A stretch of 64,000 nucleotides of DNA. Source: Caecitellus pseudoparvulus (taxonomy: Eukaryota; Bigyra: Bicosoecida). The position numbers and the translations under genes were made by a program. The notes beneath the pieces were generated by a model. The model was not told the DNA's origin. It ran no database searches and saw only the letters and a program-made list of their open reading frames with translations. Location of the stretch: NCBI GenBank assembly GCA_965644315.1, contig CBFFRQ010000030.1, positions 1 through 64,000 on the forward strand, in the 5' to 3' direction. Below are positions 32,401 through 42,572 of the stretch, piece by piece (position 1 is the first letter of the stretch; every line of letters starts with the position of its first letter).

Positions 32401-32962
32401 GAGCCGCACAGGTGACCTTGAACGAAAGCAAGGCATCCCCCTCAATGTTCGCAAGTCCCCGAGCACGCAAAGAAAATGAAAACTCTCTCAGCTTTGGCTC
32501 ATCAGGGAAATCCTTTGCGTTGCACAAGATGTGCATGGTTGAAGGAGAGTCGGAAACACCTGGCCCGCATTCGCCTGGGTGGACACTGGCGTAACGAATG
32601 TGACTCAAGAGCTCGCACAGCTCAGCTTCAGAGAACCTGCGTTGTGCATCGTCCATGCTCTCATCGACATCGATGTTGTCTGGGACGACTAGCCGCGCAA
32701 CAAGGAGTTGCATCTGCGCGTCACAGGTTGGGACGATCGGGCTGTACTGTCCCAAATCACTGCCCGCACCTGTGGCTGCGAAGGGCTGGGCGTGAGGTGT
32801 TGAAGAACATGAAGCCAGTGCTTCCGGCGATTCCTCAGCGTCCCCTGAGTCCTGACATTGGCCTGATGCGGCGCCGCCTGCTTGGGTGCTTTCCGCAGCC
32901 ACTTCTGCAACCCCTCCAGTGCTGCCACCATGAGCGTCAGACTCTGAAGCGGTGCCTGACAT
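29489..32962 (-). CDS. Large hypothetical protein with HEPN-like motif and zinc ribbon
   Basis: An intronless frame of 1157 residues from ATG 32962. The frame stays open upstream to 33508 but begins there with a non-ATG codon. I do not recognise the family. Residues 1-80 are Ser/Gly/Ala-rich and look disordered. A helical region ends in MRNVFSHGNP, where Arg706-Asn-x3-His711 fits the R-x4-6-H signature of HEPN RNases. A four-cysteine ribbon follows, C-x2-C-x14-C-x2-C (Cys774, 777, 792, 795). The C-terminal 350 residues are well-composed and globular-looking. The less GC-rich codon use differs from the core genes at 47-60 kb, which suggests an accessory or mobile origin. The HEPN link is a motif-level guess. 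Confidence 0.7.
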   Translation of the reverse strand: MSGTASESDAHGGSTGGVAEVAAESTQAGGAASGQCQDSGDAEESPEALASCSSTPHAQPFAATGAGSDLGQYSPIVPTCDAQMQLLVARLVVPDNIDVDESMDDAQRRFSEAELCELLSHIRYASVHPGECGPGVSDSPSTMHILCNAKDFPDEPKLREFSFSLRARGLANIEGDALLSFKVTCAAHKKTDTGPFFQLARPSASEKVREGVKDNVFRVDMSFTWKVGAETEEVDPSVYTCPANIVFARDVVACIAYSLLGVLRIGYSRSRPSRTLSPLLEHPRKDDAKKTVDLSLRRPFTNCFRFTLKKSFHAIQHSLVAAIEEVVQVHLCKFGAFPPFRCAPKRGIHQQSILEWNNRAEDFWIQKLTEVKRAFDTETGRSCQATYIAAPECERNVEFLERQFQSRETFTNFIHEIEQALFSKATKGLVDSFCDSPAGVVAIAPCSWLEMGELFCNQHQRRKHSTFADGQGSFSSLSDGILACFKRVGGRSKKAKDPRIVSRSSGPKHSAVSREMLSACCSLESFLQFKPAAIAVRLVGYVTQSGCDQHILDGCGVWQPDRREELPSKATSAKLQAQAVLGRIRGVMSGIVSQSTRSSKISNVAEKDGCLDVSAGLLGLGESTIEYGQAMCQQVLDRLHAIMKEKVESGCTQLDSRISTALQLCSMALGPGCFANCAPEKWFSHSFIPRTVSELSNLASLVYGMRNVFSHGNPVRTLLPSCSAGSASDPGIRDSGGALGKFWSKESKAKINMLKSTDFHEMIRWISDTRSANCTFCRLQTAEELLPQCTKCGNRIGPRTLKLFQKSPDLLNRWDLATHFPSLHDNPMPGQLGSTHQVFEPNTPPPARTMTMMLQILSQAARRCCLLVDPSKERSYSGLRFRFTNFLCAQAWIIGAIVECTTHLMVLNSTGLRLSPRRVLNLQIETRGEAVSRPGWARHCLCFFQFHNVQLSSAWGEADSALRGGPRGRTKVRAYIPVHRTSKLKVIPLPDDAVAPGSIEVLAFTERREETGGEQVWTYPILVKRVHVNGTPMTQLFALKHVKCGPSDDMLFGIEPVVAAKVIDMARSQRKTGNPPTLEKKGAAMRQQLLDFLKSLPLEDEKPMPEAIMQGRLFSLRLGGNGGIPKWVCWTCFATTLALLTEESTVMQLKAVLNGDS

Positions 32963-34316
32963 TGATGAGGGGGGCCTGCAAATTCCAAGAGAGTTGAAGG
33001 TGAAGCCAGCAGAATGTACGAGTGAGACTTCCTTTCTTTGGTTCAACAAGTAGTGCAACCAGAGCTTCAAGTTGAAGTTTGCTCCGCAGAGAGCAACAAA
33101 CCACATGGCAAGCCATAACTCACCGTACAAATACTCTTTGTTGTCTTTGGAGGAGCTGGACCGGGCACAATTTGCTCGCAGTTGGGTGACTGCTCCCAAC
33201 TTCGAAGCAGGTTCCGCTGCGCTGGTGAAACGGTCGACCGAAACCGTGGTCGGCCGTCGCTTTAAAAACGTGCTGAGCCTGAATGGAACACCAAACCAAA
33301 ACCAGAACAAAGCACAGGTCAACAGAAGGACTTCAACGGCACAAGTTTGTGTGTGGAGTTGTATGTCTCGCCTGTTTCTGCCGAACGTGCTCGCGCCATT
33401 CAGACCCCCCCCCCTCCCCCGGCAACGCTGGAACTGCCTTTGACTGGCAAGGTGCTGTAGCACAGCTCTCACAGAGGGTCTAAAGCCACCTACCTTCTCA
33501 AACTGCACTAAACTCAGACTTTTTACCGCAAAGTCTTAGCTGGATGCTGACTTGCGGGGATTGGTGTACGTACGTGTTCGTAGTGGCTCCTTGAAATGCA
33601 ACGTCCCACAGGTGGATGGTGTCAGCGCAGGTGCAGTGACACAGGGCCAGCCTAGCGTGACTACACAGGCTTCCCAGAGCTTGATTTTTGCTCTGTTACG
33701 TTCAGAGTGAAAGTTGAATTTGGTTTAGTCGAAAGTATGCCTGGAACCTCAACAGGGCCTGCGGGAGAGGTGCAACTCCATCTGGGCAGAGTTTCATGAA
33801 ACTCCACTGAGCTTCGGGGCTCTATCTTCGGCTTCTTCCAGCAAGCACCAACAGGACATTGTATGGGGGCTCTGTCAGTGTGCATGAAACACTACCTGCG
33901 TAGTCTACGTGGATGAAAGGCCCTGTGCATTGCGTAATCCGTGTCGGCGACTTCTTGGTGCGGGCTGGCGTCACCTGTGTCCGTCCGACCCGGATTGCCG
34001 CCCATCCTTGCGCAAGCCCTGGTAATTTTCATGCAAAGGTCAAACCTGAAGACCTATTGCAGGTCTAGCATAGGCTGTTACGTCTCCGCAGCATCTCCGC
34101 TGACCAGGTGGACGTCCAGCTCCACTTGGCTTCTTGCCTTAGGTCCCATTCCGCAAGTCTTGTGCGATGCTTCCTCCCTTCCCCACCCAGGGGGGCTATG
34201 ACTCCTCAATAGGAAAGTCAATGCCAAGAAGAACCACTCTTACCTGCACAGCACTGCGAAGTGGGCCTGCAGTGCCCCCTGGTGTTCATTCGCAGAGTAA
34301 GAAGCCCCTCCCGCTG
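32963..34316. other. Intergenic region; upstream extension of the large unknown frame
   Basis: Bases 32963-33508 could extend the 29489-32962 protein at its N-terminus, but there is no convincing start. A C-rich homopolymer run lies at 33406-33420. From 33509 to 34316 I see no gene and no clear terminal inverted repeat for the neighbouring transposase. Confidence 0.4.
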
Positions 34317-37300
34317 TCAGGTCTTCCTGCGTTTTCCTCTGGAAATAATGCTGTACTCGCTCTTGCGGGCCAAAAAGGTTGACTTTGATATGAGCAAGTC
34401 TGCTCGGTCTTCCTTGATGTCGCCTGTCAGATGTTGGGGATTCACTGGCTCGCACTTCGTGACCAGTTCAAGCAGCTCGCCGCCGTCCAGCTTCATGAAC
34501 TCCGCTTCAATGACCTTGGACACTTCCTGGAACCTCCCACATACAGTTTTGCCATCACGCGGATCATAGAAGTACGCCCGCGTTTGCGCACGGGTGTTGA
34601 CCATGAGGTACCACTGTGGCTGCTCCATCAGGCTGAGCACATCCCCATCCTGCACTTCACTGCCGTCATCCTCGTCGTCCTTTGCGCCACAAGCTGCCTC
34701 AGACCTTGCCAGATCTGCAGCTGATCTTTCACGCTGTCTCTTTGTCCCGCCCAGCCTTTTCCCCGACCTCTGTGGCACTTGCACAGACAGGGCAGGCACT
34801 CTGTCGTGGCTGTCGCCATTCTCAAAAGACATGGAGTATGTGCCGTCGGCATGCCCCTGTGACACACGCCCAGGGTACCAACCATCGGGCCCATTCGTCC
34901 ACCCCCAGTCCATGGACTCTCCGTCCTCCCCTTGGCCGGGTGGGATGAATGCCCGTGCGATGACGGAGTCCCCCTCGTGGAACTTGGGCTGGAACGGGAC
35001 AGGCGGGTGGACAACTGACCTCTCCCTCGTCGCATGGATGTATCGCATGGCCTTGGGAATGTCTTCCAGACCCCTCTCTCTCCAAAGCTTGCCAAAGTCC
35101 CCCACCATGCGCGTCACCGCCTCAGTCCATTCGGCCTTGGGCACGTGTGCAAGGTGGCCGTGGTCCACTTGGTCTCTGACTGGGCCAAGACGGCCATCAG
35201 GGAAGCACTGAGCAAGCAGTGGCTGCGACCTATTCCCCAGTACAACGTACACACAGTCCCAGCCCTGCGCATCAAACGCCCGAACGATGTCGCCTCGAAT
35301 GGTTGTGACGGAGGCCGCCGCTGAGGGCTGGCCGAGACCTGTAAGGACATCCGGGCGCCAAAAGGCACCTGCACGCCGCTCCGCATCCTCTGAGAAGGCG
35401 CTCCATAACACCAGGCTTATCATCTGCGCCAGACAGTCCCCGCTCTCAGCTTTTCGCAGTCTGCGCAAGAGCGCCCAGTGCTTCGTTGCTGCCTTCGCAA
35501 GGCGCTGGACTGCCAAAGGAAGGAAGTCATCCACAAGCAGGAACACTGGCTTGGGGGGCACTCTTACCACTCTACTGACAAGAAAACCCTTGGAGTCTAC
35601 TATGATGGTGTGTTCAGGGTTGTCCGCGAGCCAAACGCGGAAGACTTGCTTCGTGGACACGGCATCCGCTCCCTCTCGAGCCACGTACAGAGTGTCCAGT
35701 TCGATCGCATCAAGACTGCCTTCAGCCGGCCTGGATGCAACTGGTGCACGTGTTGAAAACTTCCTCACCATGTTCTTGCTTGTAACAGACGATGGTTTCG
35801 TTTGTTGCGTCCGGCGGTTGGGGTGCTTGCAAAGAGCTGGTTGTGCGCTCGAAGTGCGTGAGTGCTTCAGTCTGCGTGCGTGTGCTGGGTCCACTTGGGA
35901 ACCCTTACCAGGCGAAGTTCGCAATGACTTCTTTCGTCGAAGTTTTCTGGCCACGTGCCCTGAAAAGTTCCCAGAGTTTGCAACGTACTTCTCCCTGCTC
36001 CGTGCCCCCGTGGCGGCGGCATCCAGCTCTGGAGCCCAGCAGATCTCTGGGTCGCACTCCGTTGCAGCCCGCTTTACAAGCCTGACTGCTGAGCTTGGAA
36101 TGGCTGAACCGAGCCGTTCCATCCTAAGTGCCAGGGCTGCCAGCTCCTTTGCAATCGCCTTGGCCTCTGGTGCGCTCGCCTCACTGGCGCCTTCAGTCGT
36201 TGAGGGAGACTCTGTGACAGGCGAGGCAGCACCCTCCGGGTCCTGGGCGCAACCAGGGCTCATCTGAGACCCATCAATTGGGATTGAGTCCGTCTCAGCG
36301 ACGCTCAGCTCTTTTCCCCCAAATGTTTCCGATATCTTGCCTGCGACATCACAGCGCAGGATCTCCTGAGCGTAGTGGCGTGCTGCCCAGCCGTGCTTGC
36401 ACGAAGCTGTGGACCCGTGGGCAGAGCAGTCGCAGATTGGGCCACATGTTCGGGGGTTTGCCAACGAGACGATGTAGATGGGATTGGTCTGTGACTCGCT
36501 GTGGATCTTGAAGGTCAGCGTCTTGCAGTCTTGCAGGTTGATGCGTTCCTCCAAGACACCCTCCTTCTTCCACCTCAGGAACATCTCGAGCCCTTTCTTT
36601 TTTGACTCTCTCGCCATTCGCTGTACGGAACTCCGGGCACCTGTCCTGTACGCCCGGGCCACTTCACGCCACTGGATGTACGACACTAAACAGCCTCTCT
36701 TGTCTGGCTCTGGCCCTCCTACAAGCGCAACGAGCATCTCATAGGTTGAATGGTTGTAGCGCCGCTTCAAGACCCGGTACTTGAGCATGTTCCACATTGA
36801 GTCAACATAATTTGTTGTGTTGTCCATGGAGCGGTCATTGCGAAACCAGAGTGCCCAAGTTGGCAGCCACGCGTCACACAGCCAGTTCGCCGCCAAGTAC
36901 TCCAGCGCTTTGCGGTACTTAGGATCAGCGCACTCGTCTTGCCTCATGACTTGCCAGTGGCGGTGGAGCTCTTGAGGCGACGTTGCCGTGAATAGAGTGC
37001 GGGCTGCATCCGTGAAGGTGGTCTTGCTCTCTTGGTCTGGAAGGGTCATGGTGACGCTCTCGTTCACAGCCTTCAGAGCGTGGAAGTGACAGAGGAACAG
37101 CTTGCTATGCAGCATGCGTTCCAGCATCCGCACTTCTGGGATGTGTCTGAAGGCGCTGAGTTCATGGGCATGCTCGCAAAGCGCCTAGATGGTGTCATGA
37201 ACTGGTAGCCACTTCGCCTTGCTGGCATCCTCCACCGCGCCGAAGTCGCCCAGCTGCCGCTGGGCCGCCTGGGCAGAGACCTGCAGCGAACGGGACACGT

Positions 37301-39011
37301 TGGGATCACTCCCCACTTTGTCCAGCAGCCTTTTCATCTTGGTCCCCACGTGCCATGCGAAGGCGGAGTGGCCATGTGGGCACTTGTCCATCATCTTGGC
37401 AGTGAGGTGAAACGCACCACCCAGCTCGGCCTCCATCTTCTGGTACGACCACACGAGAGCTTGGGCTAGGGCCCCAGGCACTGTGTGTTCCCCTGCATGG
37501 AAGTACATGAACGCAACTGGGATGCCATGTGAGGTGTGCGGTGACCTGTACAGCCACGTGAAGAGCTTTGACTTGAACTTGTCGGTGCCTCCCGTGTCGT
37601 CTTCGTACACCAGGGAGTTCTTGGACTCATTGTACTCGCTTGTAGCTGCATACTTCATCATTTGCGGCGTGATTATGAGCAAGGCACAGAAGTCCTCCGC
37701 CTGGTTGAGCTTGTTGAGGTGGAAGTAGGTGTTGGTCGTGTCTGCCGCCGCCATGTCCACACACGCCTGAAAGACAGACATCCCCCCGCGCTGCTCTCGC
37801 TTCATTTTGTCCAAGTATCCCTGGATTGCAGCAGGTGAGGGGTGGATGTTGAACAGTCCATGCTGGCGTCTGAGACCAGCGTCCTGCATGAGCTGGCACG
37901 TGGCTGTGTGCTTGTCTTTGAGCATCTGCTCGTGCTCCATGTATACCTCAGGGGTTGAGCGCTGTGTCTTGGCTAGGAGATAGGTAAGGATGTCAAGCAT
38001 GGATGCGCCAGGCATGCTTGCTGCCCTTCGTTTGATGATTTCCTTCACCACGGGGCTCAGGGGCAGAGACATGTACTCCGCACGACCGACCTGCTTAGTC
38101 GGGTCAACGGGTTCATCGATTGCGAAGTACTTTGCAGGGGTGTGGTTATGGTGCATGCAAACCTCCAGAGTGTACCCCTTCTGACTTAGGGTCACCCGTA
38201 TCCTGAAAGGGCACTGCTGGCACAGTCTCTGTGGTGAAGCTAGAGCAGCGTCACGCTGTTGCGGATCGTGAACAGGGCTGCTTGATTCTGGACTGCAATC
38301 CGAACTTGCAGAGTCAGGGCTTGTATGAGCGCATGCAAAAGTCAACATGACTTGCCCCTGCTTCCCGCGCCATGGTTTGTTCTCCAGCTTGATGAGGCAT
38401 CCAAACTCCCTCGCCGCTTGTGAGAGCGCTGGGCCACATTCCTCGAGCGGGCCAAATCGAATGCGCTGCCCGAGTGACCGTCGGTGGACAAGCAAGGCTT
38501 GCAGAGGATTTCTTGCTTCCTTTGGTGTTTGCGGGGTGCTGGAGACTGTGTTGTCTGTCCGGGGAGTCCTGTCCACACGGGATAGTCGGACCTGGATGAC
38601 GGTGGCCTGAGCAGTCGCAGGCGCTAGAGTCAGTTGGCTATGGTGCCGGTGCTCCTTCAAGATGAGCGTCCCTTGATGAGACGCAGCTCGCACGGCGCGC
38701 ACGACATCCAAAGGCGCCACTTCAGCATGTCTGGTTGCTGCCAACACATCTCGCAAGCGGGTCAAGGCTTCTCTGTTCTCCAAAACGCAGTGCTTATCTA
38801 CCTCATCGGGTAGTTTGCCAATGCTCGCCATGTTGAACACATTGGCGAGAGTCAGCTCAAGGTCTGGGTTGAGCTGCAGGCACGAGCGGATGGCTTCAAT
38901 CACGCGTGCAAAGTCCAGCAGCACAGGCGCGGGAGTCTCGACGTGGGAGCAAGAGCTACTGGCAATGCCACTCTGAGCTGGTGCTTGTGGCGTCGCTGTC
39001 AAAGAGGGCAA
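34317..39011 (-). pseudogene. Mutator-like (MULE) transposase with SWIM and Tudor-like domains, one in-frame stop
   Basis: Two frames in the same phase, 39011-37185 and 37184-34317, are separated only by a TAG at 37185-37187 in a conserved part (HDTI, stop, then ALCEHAHELSAF). The first part carries a MULE-type catalytic region (acidic EDDTGG, then TAKMMDKCPHG) and the second begins with LHSKLFLCHFHALKAV. A SWIM zinc finger (C-x-C...C-x-H: CDC...CKH) lies near 36385-36450. A basic, low-complexity middle is followed by a Tudor-like fold near 34805-34990 (FHEGDSVIA...GWYPGRV...DGTYSMSFENGD). The first codon, at 39011, is a TTG, and the frame overlaps the helicase-like frame upstream. The full length of about 1560 residues is long for a MULE. 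No terminal inverted repeats were identified by eye. Confidence 0.8.
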
Positions 39012-40886
39012 CCGGACTCAGGCCGAAGTCCAGATAAGCAGCCAGCCCAGCCCACGCATCCCTGTCTGGCCTTCCCTTGTGAAGCTCCGCCCAGCTTTTG
39101 GCCAAGCTGAAGGCAAGGAGGTCACTTGCATGTGCACCATCTTCCTCCATGCCAGCCCTGACCCTTGAAGCTTCGAATTTGTCAAAGAAGACGTACATGT
39201 GCCCAGGTACGTCCACTGCACACTTGCCTGCAAGCTCGGCAAGGGTGGCCAGGTCTCCTGGGAAGTCATGGACAATGACGCGATCGTACGCGTGAAGCGG
39301 CAGGTCCAATGCCACAAACGTTGAGCTCACGCTCACGCAGAGGCCTTGTTGTGTTTGAGGCGACCCACCAGAGCATTGGGGCTCAAGGGCTTCCGTGTCA
39401 CTTCGCGCCAGAGCTTTGCGGACACGCCTGTCCAGCGCGTTTGCCGTGGCTTCGTCCCGGCACACAACAAGCACCCTTTCGAAGCTCTGGAACTGAGCTA
39501 AAAGCTTGAAAACTTCATCAAAAGAGTGGCGCTTCGTGTCTGCTGCAGCAGACCTTGGGCGAGCTCCGCTGCTGCCCCTCGCCAGGGGTTGTGTGTCACA
39601 TGCAGCTGCACTGCAGTCCGGACACTGCGCCTGGCAATGGCAGTGTGCTCCGGGGCAAGGTGCAGGTACGAAAGGATGCGAGGCACGGTGCCTGGCGCAG
39701 CTACAGTGCACGTGGCGAGGACAGGGATGCTTGCTGCTTGGGCAGCCTGGCTCAGCTGCCTCAGGGGGTCACTGTCGACTTGCATGAGTGGCAAAGGACC
39801 CGCAGGCAGGTTCATGACGAGTGCCGCAAACATTCTATGTTCACGAGTCGACGAAGTTGTCGACAAGAACTGCATCGCCTGTGGGATGGACGCAACAATC
39901 ACCGCCCCTTGCGTCAAGCTTGGATGGCGAGCGGCATCGCTGGGAACCATGTCACCAGCCGACGCACAGGTGGCGACGCAGTCCCCGAACGAAGGCACTT
40001 GTCCGACTGCAAGCTTGCGTGCCACCTCACAGTCGCAATCAACTTCATCGGAGGGCAAGATGCACGCTGCTATTCCACTCATAAGCAGGCGCGACACCTT
40101 TGCCCAATGCTTGGATGGACAAGAGCTCGCCAGGAGGACAACCCCCTGCAAAGTGCCAGCCAGCAAACCGAGAAGATCCGCTTGATCGTTATCCAGGGGC
40201 GAAATAACAAGCGAGTGCTTCCCTGCACGGGTGCTTTGAAGTACTTGGGCGTGGTGAGGCTGTGGGCTTGCTCGGCCCCCCAGCACCGCCTCGATCGCTG
40301 CCGGTTGCCCTCCACCAGCGCCTCCGAGTGCAGCCACAGAGCTTGAATCAGAAAGGCAGAGCTTCTGGAAGTCTAGAGCCTTGACGAGCACCGCTGCGTG
40401 TGCACCAGTCGCGGGCTCCACCACTTGTTGGGGAGTGGACTCTGCCTCTGTGCCTCCGCCTGCCCCCGTGGCTGGGCTGGGCGCTGCAGAGCTCCCAAAC
40501 CGCCGTGTCTCGATTACTGTTTCCTCTCTAGCCCCTGGAAGTTCAATATCCGCGTCGTCTGAATCCTCAGCTTTGGCTGCCTGCAGCCTGGACGACTTGC
40601 GAGAAGCACGTGCATGGCCCGCTTCCCCTCCGGCCAAGGATGCACAGTGTCTCGGTTCCACAGCCCTGATGCTGCTGTGGCCCTCAATCAAGAGTGTAAG
40701 CACTTCGACTCCAAGGAGTTTGACAACTTCCTGTGCGACTTGAGCCTTTGTCCAACCTATGGGACGATGTGAGGACTCCTGTGCTCTGCGATGGACTGCG
40801 CTTGCGCCTGCAGCGACGAAGCTCTGGATATACTCCTCCTTGATAGCCCATTGATGTTTTCCTGTCAGTCTCTGTTGTACCGCCTG
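38956..40886 (-). pseudogene. RecQ-like helicase remnant lacking catalytic motifs
   Basis: Two overlapping minus-strand frames (40886-39498 and 39711-38956) with one frame change near 39500-39550. The order of motifs follows RecQ: GQPAAIEAVLGG (motif 0), HSLVISPLDNDQADLL (motif Ia; compare LVISPLxxLMxDQ), VLATCTVAAPGTVPRILSYL (motif III), ERVLVVCRDEATANAL (motif IV) and YDRVIVHDFPGDLATLAEL followed by AGKCAVD (motifs V-VI). The Walker A GKS is missing, the DEAH position reads NLPA, and the GRAGRDG arginines are lost. A Ser/Arg-rich N-terminus precedes the domain. A splice-acceptor-like TCTATTTGCAG sits just before 40886. The frame overlaps the transposase frame by about 60 bases. Homology is distant and judged by eye. 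Confidence 0.55.
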
Positions 40887-40980
40887 CAAATAGAGCTTGC
40901 AAAGTGTGGGGGCGAGTGCTTAGGAGCCGAAGATAGCGACCCGCCCTTCTTGCGAGGTAGCTAGCGCCCCTGCCGTTCTT

Positions 40981-41442
40981 TTAGAAGCCGCCATCCTGTG
41001 CCAAGGCGAAGATTATTGAGTCCCAGGTATCTGCAGGAAGTAGGTATGTTCCCCCGCTTGAAATGAGGTGCACTGTGTCGCAGCTTGCGTCCTCAGGAGG
41101 GTCATCTGTGACCTGCAGCGCATCCTCTCCGGCTAGTGACAAGATGGACGACGCCAGAGCGGCAATCCGGGCCTTTGAGACACCCTCATCGAGCATGTGA
41201 GAGTCCCATAGAACCTTGCAGCCCCTGGTCATGCTCGATACGTGCGTCAAGTCGACTGTGGCAGGCACACTGCCTCTGGATGTGAGCCTCTGCGATTTCA
41301 AACCAGGCCTCTTCATGGAATTGAGCATGATCTGGGCAAGGCGACGAGAAGCCAAAGCGCCAAAGGACACTGAACATAATTTCATGCCTGTGGCATGCTT
41401 CACGTATGTGTGGGTGGTGCTTTTCTGGCCAACAGATGACAT
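40981..41442 (-). CDS. Hypothetical 153-residue protein
   Basis: It starts at ATG 41442 and reads MSSVGQKSTTHTYVKHATG at its N-terminus. No family is recognised. The composition is balanced, with KVLWDSHMLDEGVSKARIAALASSIL and an acidic C-terminal third. It lies just upstream of the RecQ-like remnant on the same strand (about 95 bases), so it could be an upstream exon or partner of that locus, but I find no good splice donor. It may be a short real gene or chance. Confidence 0.35.
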   Translation of the reverse strand: MSSVGQKSTTHTYVKHATGMKLCSVSFGALASRRLAQIMLNSMKRPGLKSQRLTSRGSVPATVDLTHVSSMTRGCKVLWDSHMLDEGVSKARIAALASSILSLAGEDALQVTDDPPEDASCDTVHLISSGGTYLLPADTWDSIIFALAQDGGF

Positions 41443-42572
41443 TTTAGGTGGAGGGTGTCTGAAACGCCTGTGTAACGCCAGGGGGGGGAAATGCACGTAA
41501 GCCCGTACCTCACGACACCTGGAAGTCCCGCAAACAAGAACACGTTCAGAGGGAGAAAAGGCACTTGGAGAATACGTTGCAGTGCAGTTTGAGAGTCAAT
41601 TTTCCAAATTCAGGCTAAAAATGCGTTGCTTCAGCACCACCCAACCTACAAGCACGTAGAGTGGCGTCCGGTGTGCGGAATATGACGGACGTGTTGTCGC
41701 TGAAGCAGGTTGAGCCTGGCAGCGCCGACTGCTAGCAAAGCTGCACAAGACAGTAACTTCACCAAAATGACTCTGGCAAGGTGCCCAAGTTCCGCGCTGT
41801 GTGCGAACTGCATGTCCATGGTGTTTTTAGAGGTTTCTACTCCTGCACACTCTGAAGTGAGAGAATGGTCTGGTGCGAATGTCTGGAAACGGACAACCAT
41901 CTCATTGAAAGGAGGTTGGTGGGTAGACAAGCACTTTTCGCTTTTTGATCATGTCAGAAGTGGTGAAAAGGGCAGCAATTACGTGTCTTTTAGTTCCACT
42001 TGCAGCAATCGTCTTCCGAGGCAGAGGATCAGATGTGGTCTGCACGATGCTGAACGGCGGTCGCGCGGAGTCGCCTCGGTCAGGCAACCCAAGAACATCC
42101 GGCTGTGTGGGCGACGATGCCACTGTGACTTGTGCCCGCGTTTCCCGCAGACTGCGTCAGCCTTCATCTGTGCCTGATTGCATGTGCAGCGCAAAGTGGT
42201 ACTGCGGTCGCTTCTGGAGACCTTGGCAGGTGGTCGCCCACCAGCCAACAACCTTACAGTTGCTGGTTCGCGCCAGTTGGGGAAACAGTGTCTGTTCATC
42301 TCATGCTTGAGGGAGCTGTGGCACACACCAAGACCAGGAAGTACAATGATCACATCAAAAAGCCCTATCCCAGTCAAAGTTGCTTGCCCTCAGTTTCCAC
42401 GTTAGCACAAGTGCTGTTCGTTCCTACTCTCGCCTCGTGTCCCAGACCCTCAAGACTCTTCGAAGTGTGCTCCATCCAACGCCGATCCAAGCAACGCACG
42501 CAGCCGCTTCAATCTCTCAATACTGCGTCTTTCAATTACATCCCACAAAAAATCTTAACCATCAAACACTCA
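41443..42572. other. Intergenic, no gene seen
   Basis: The open frames here are short and of poor composition. It separates the accessory zone from the conserved ATE1 gene, and GC content is lower than in the core genes. Confidence 0.5.

Noticed and set aside
40886-41442. Joining the 153-residue ORF to the RecQ-like remnant as an upstream exon
   Set aside because: An acceptor-like site exists near 40887 but no good donor lies before the stop at 40981.
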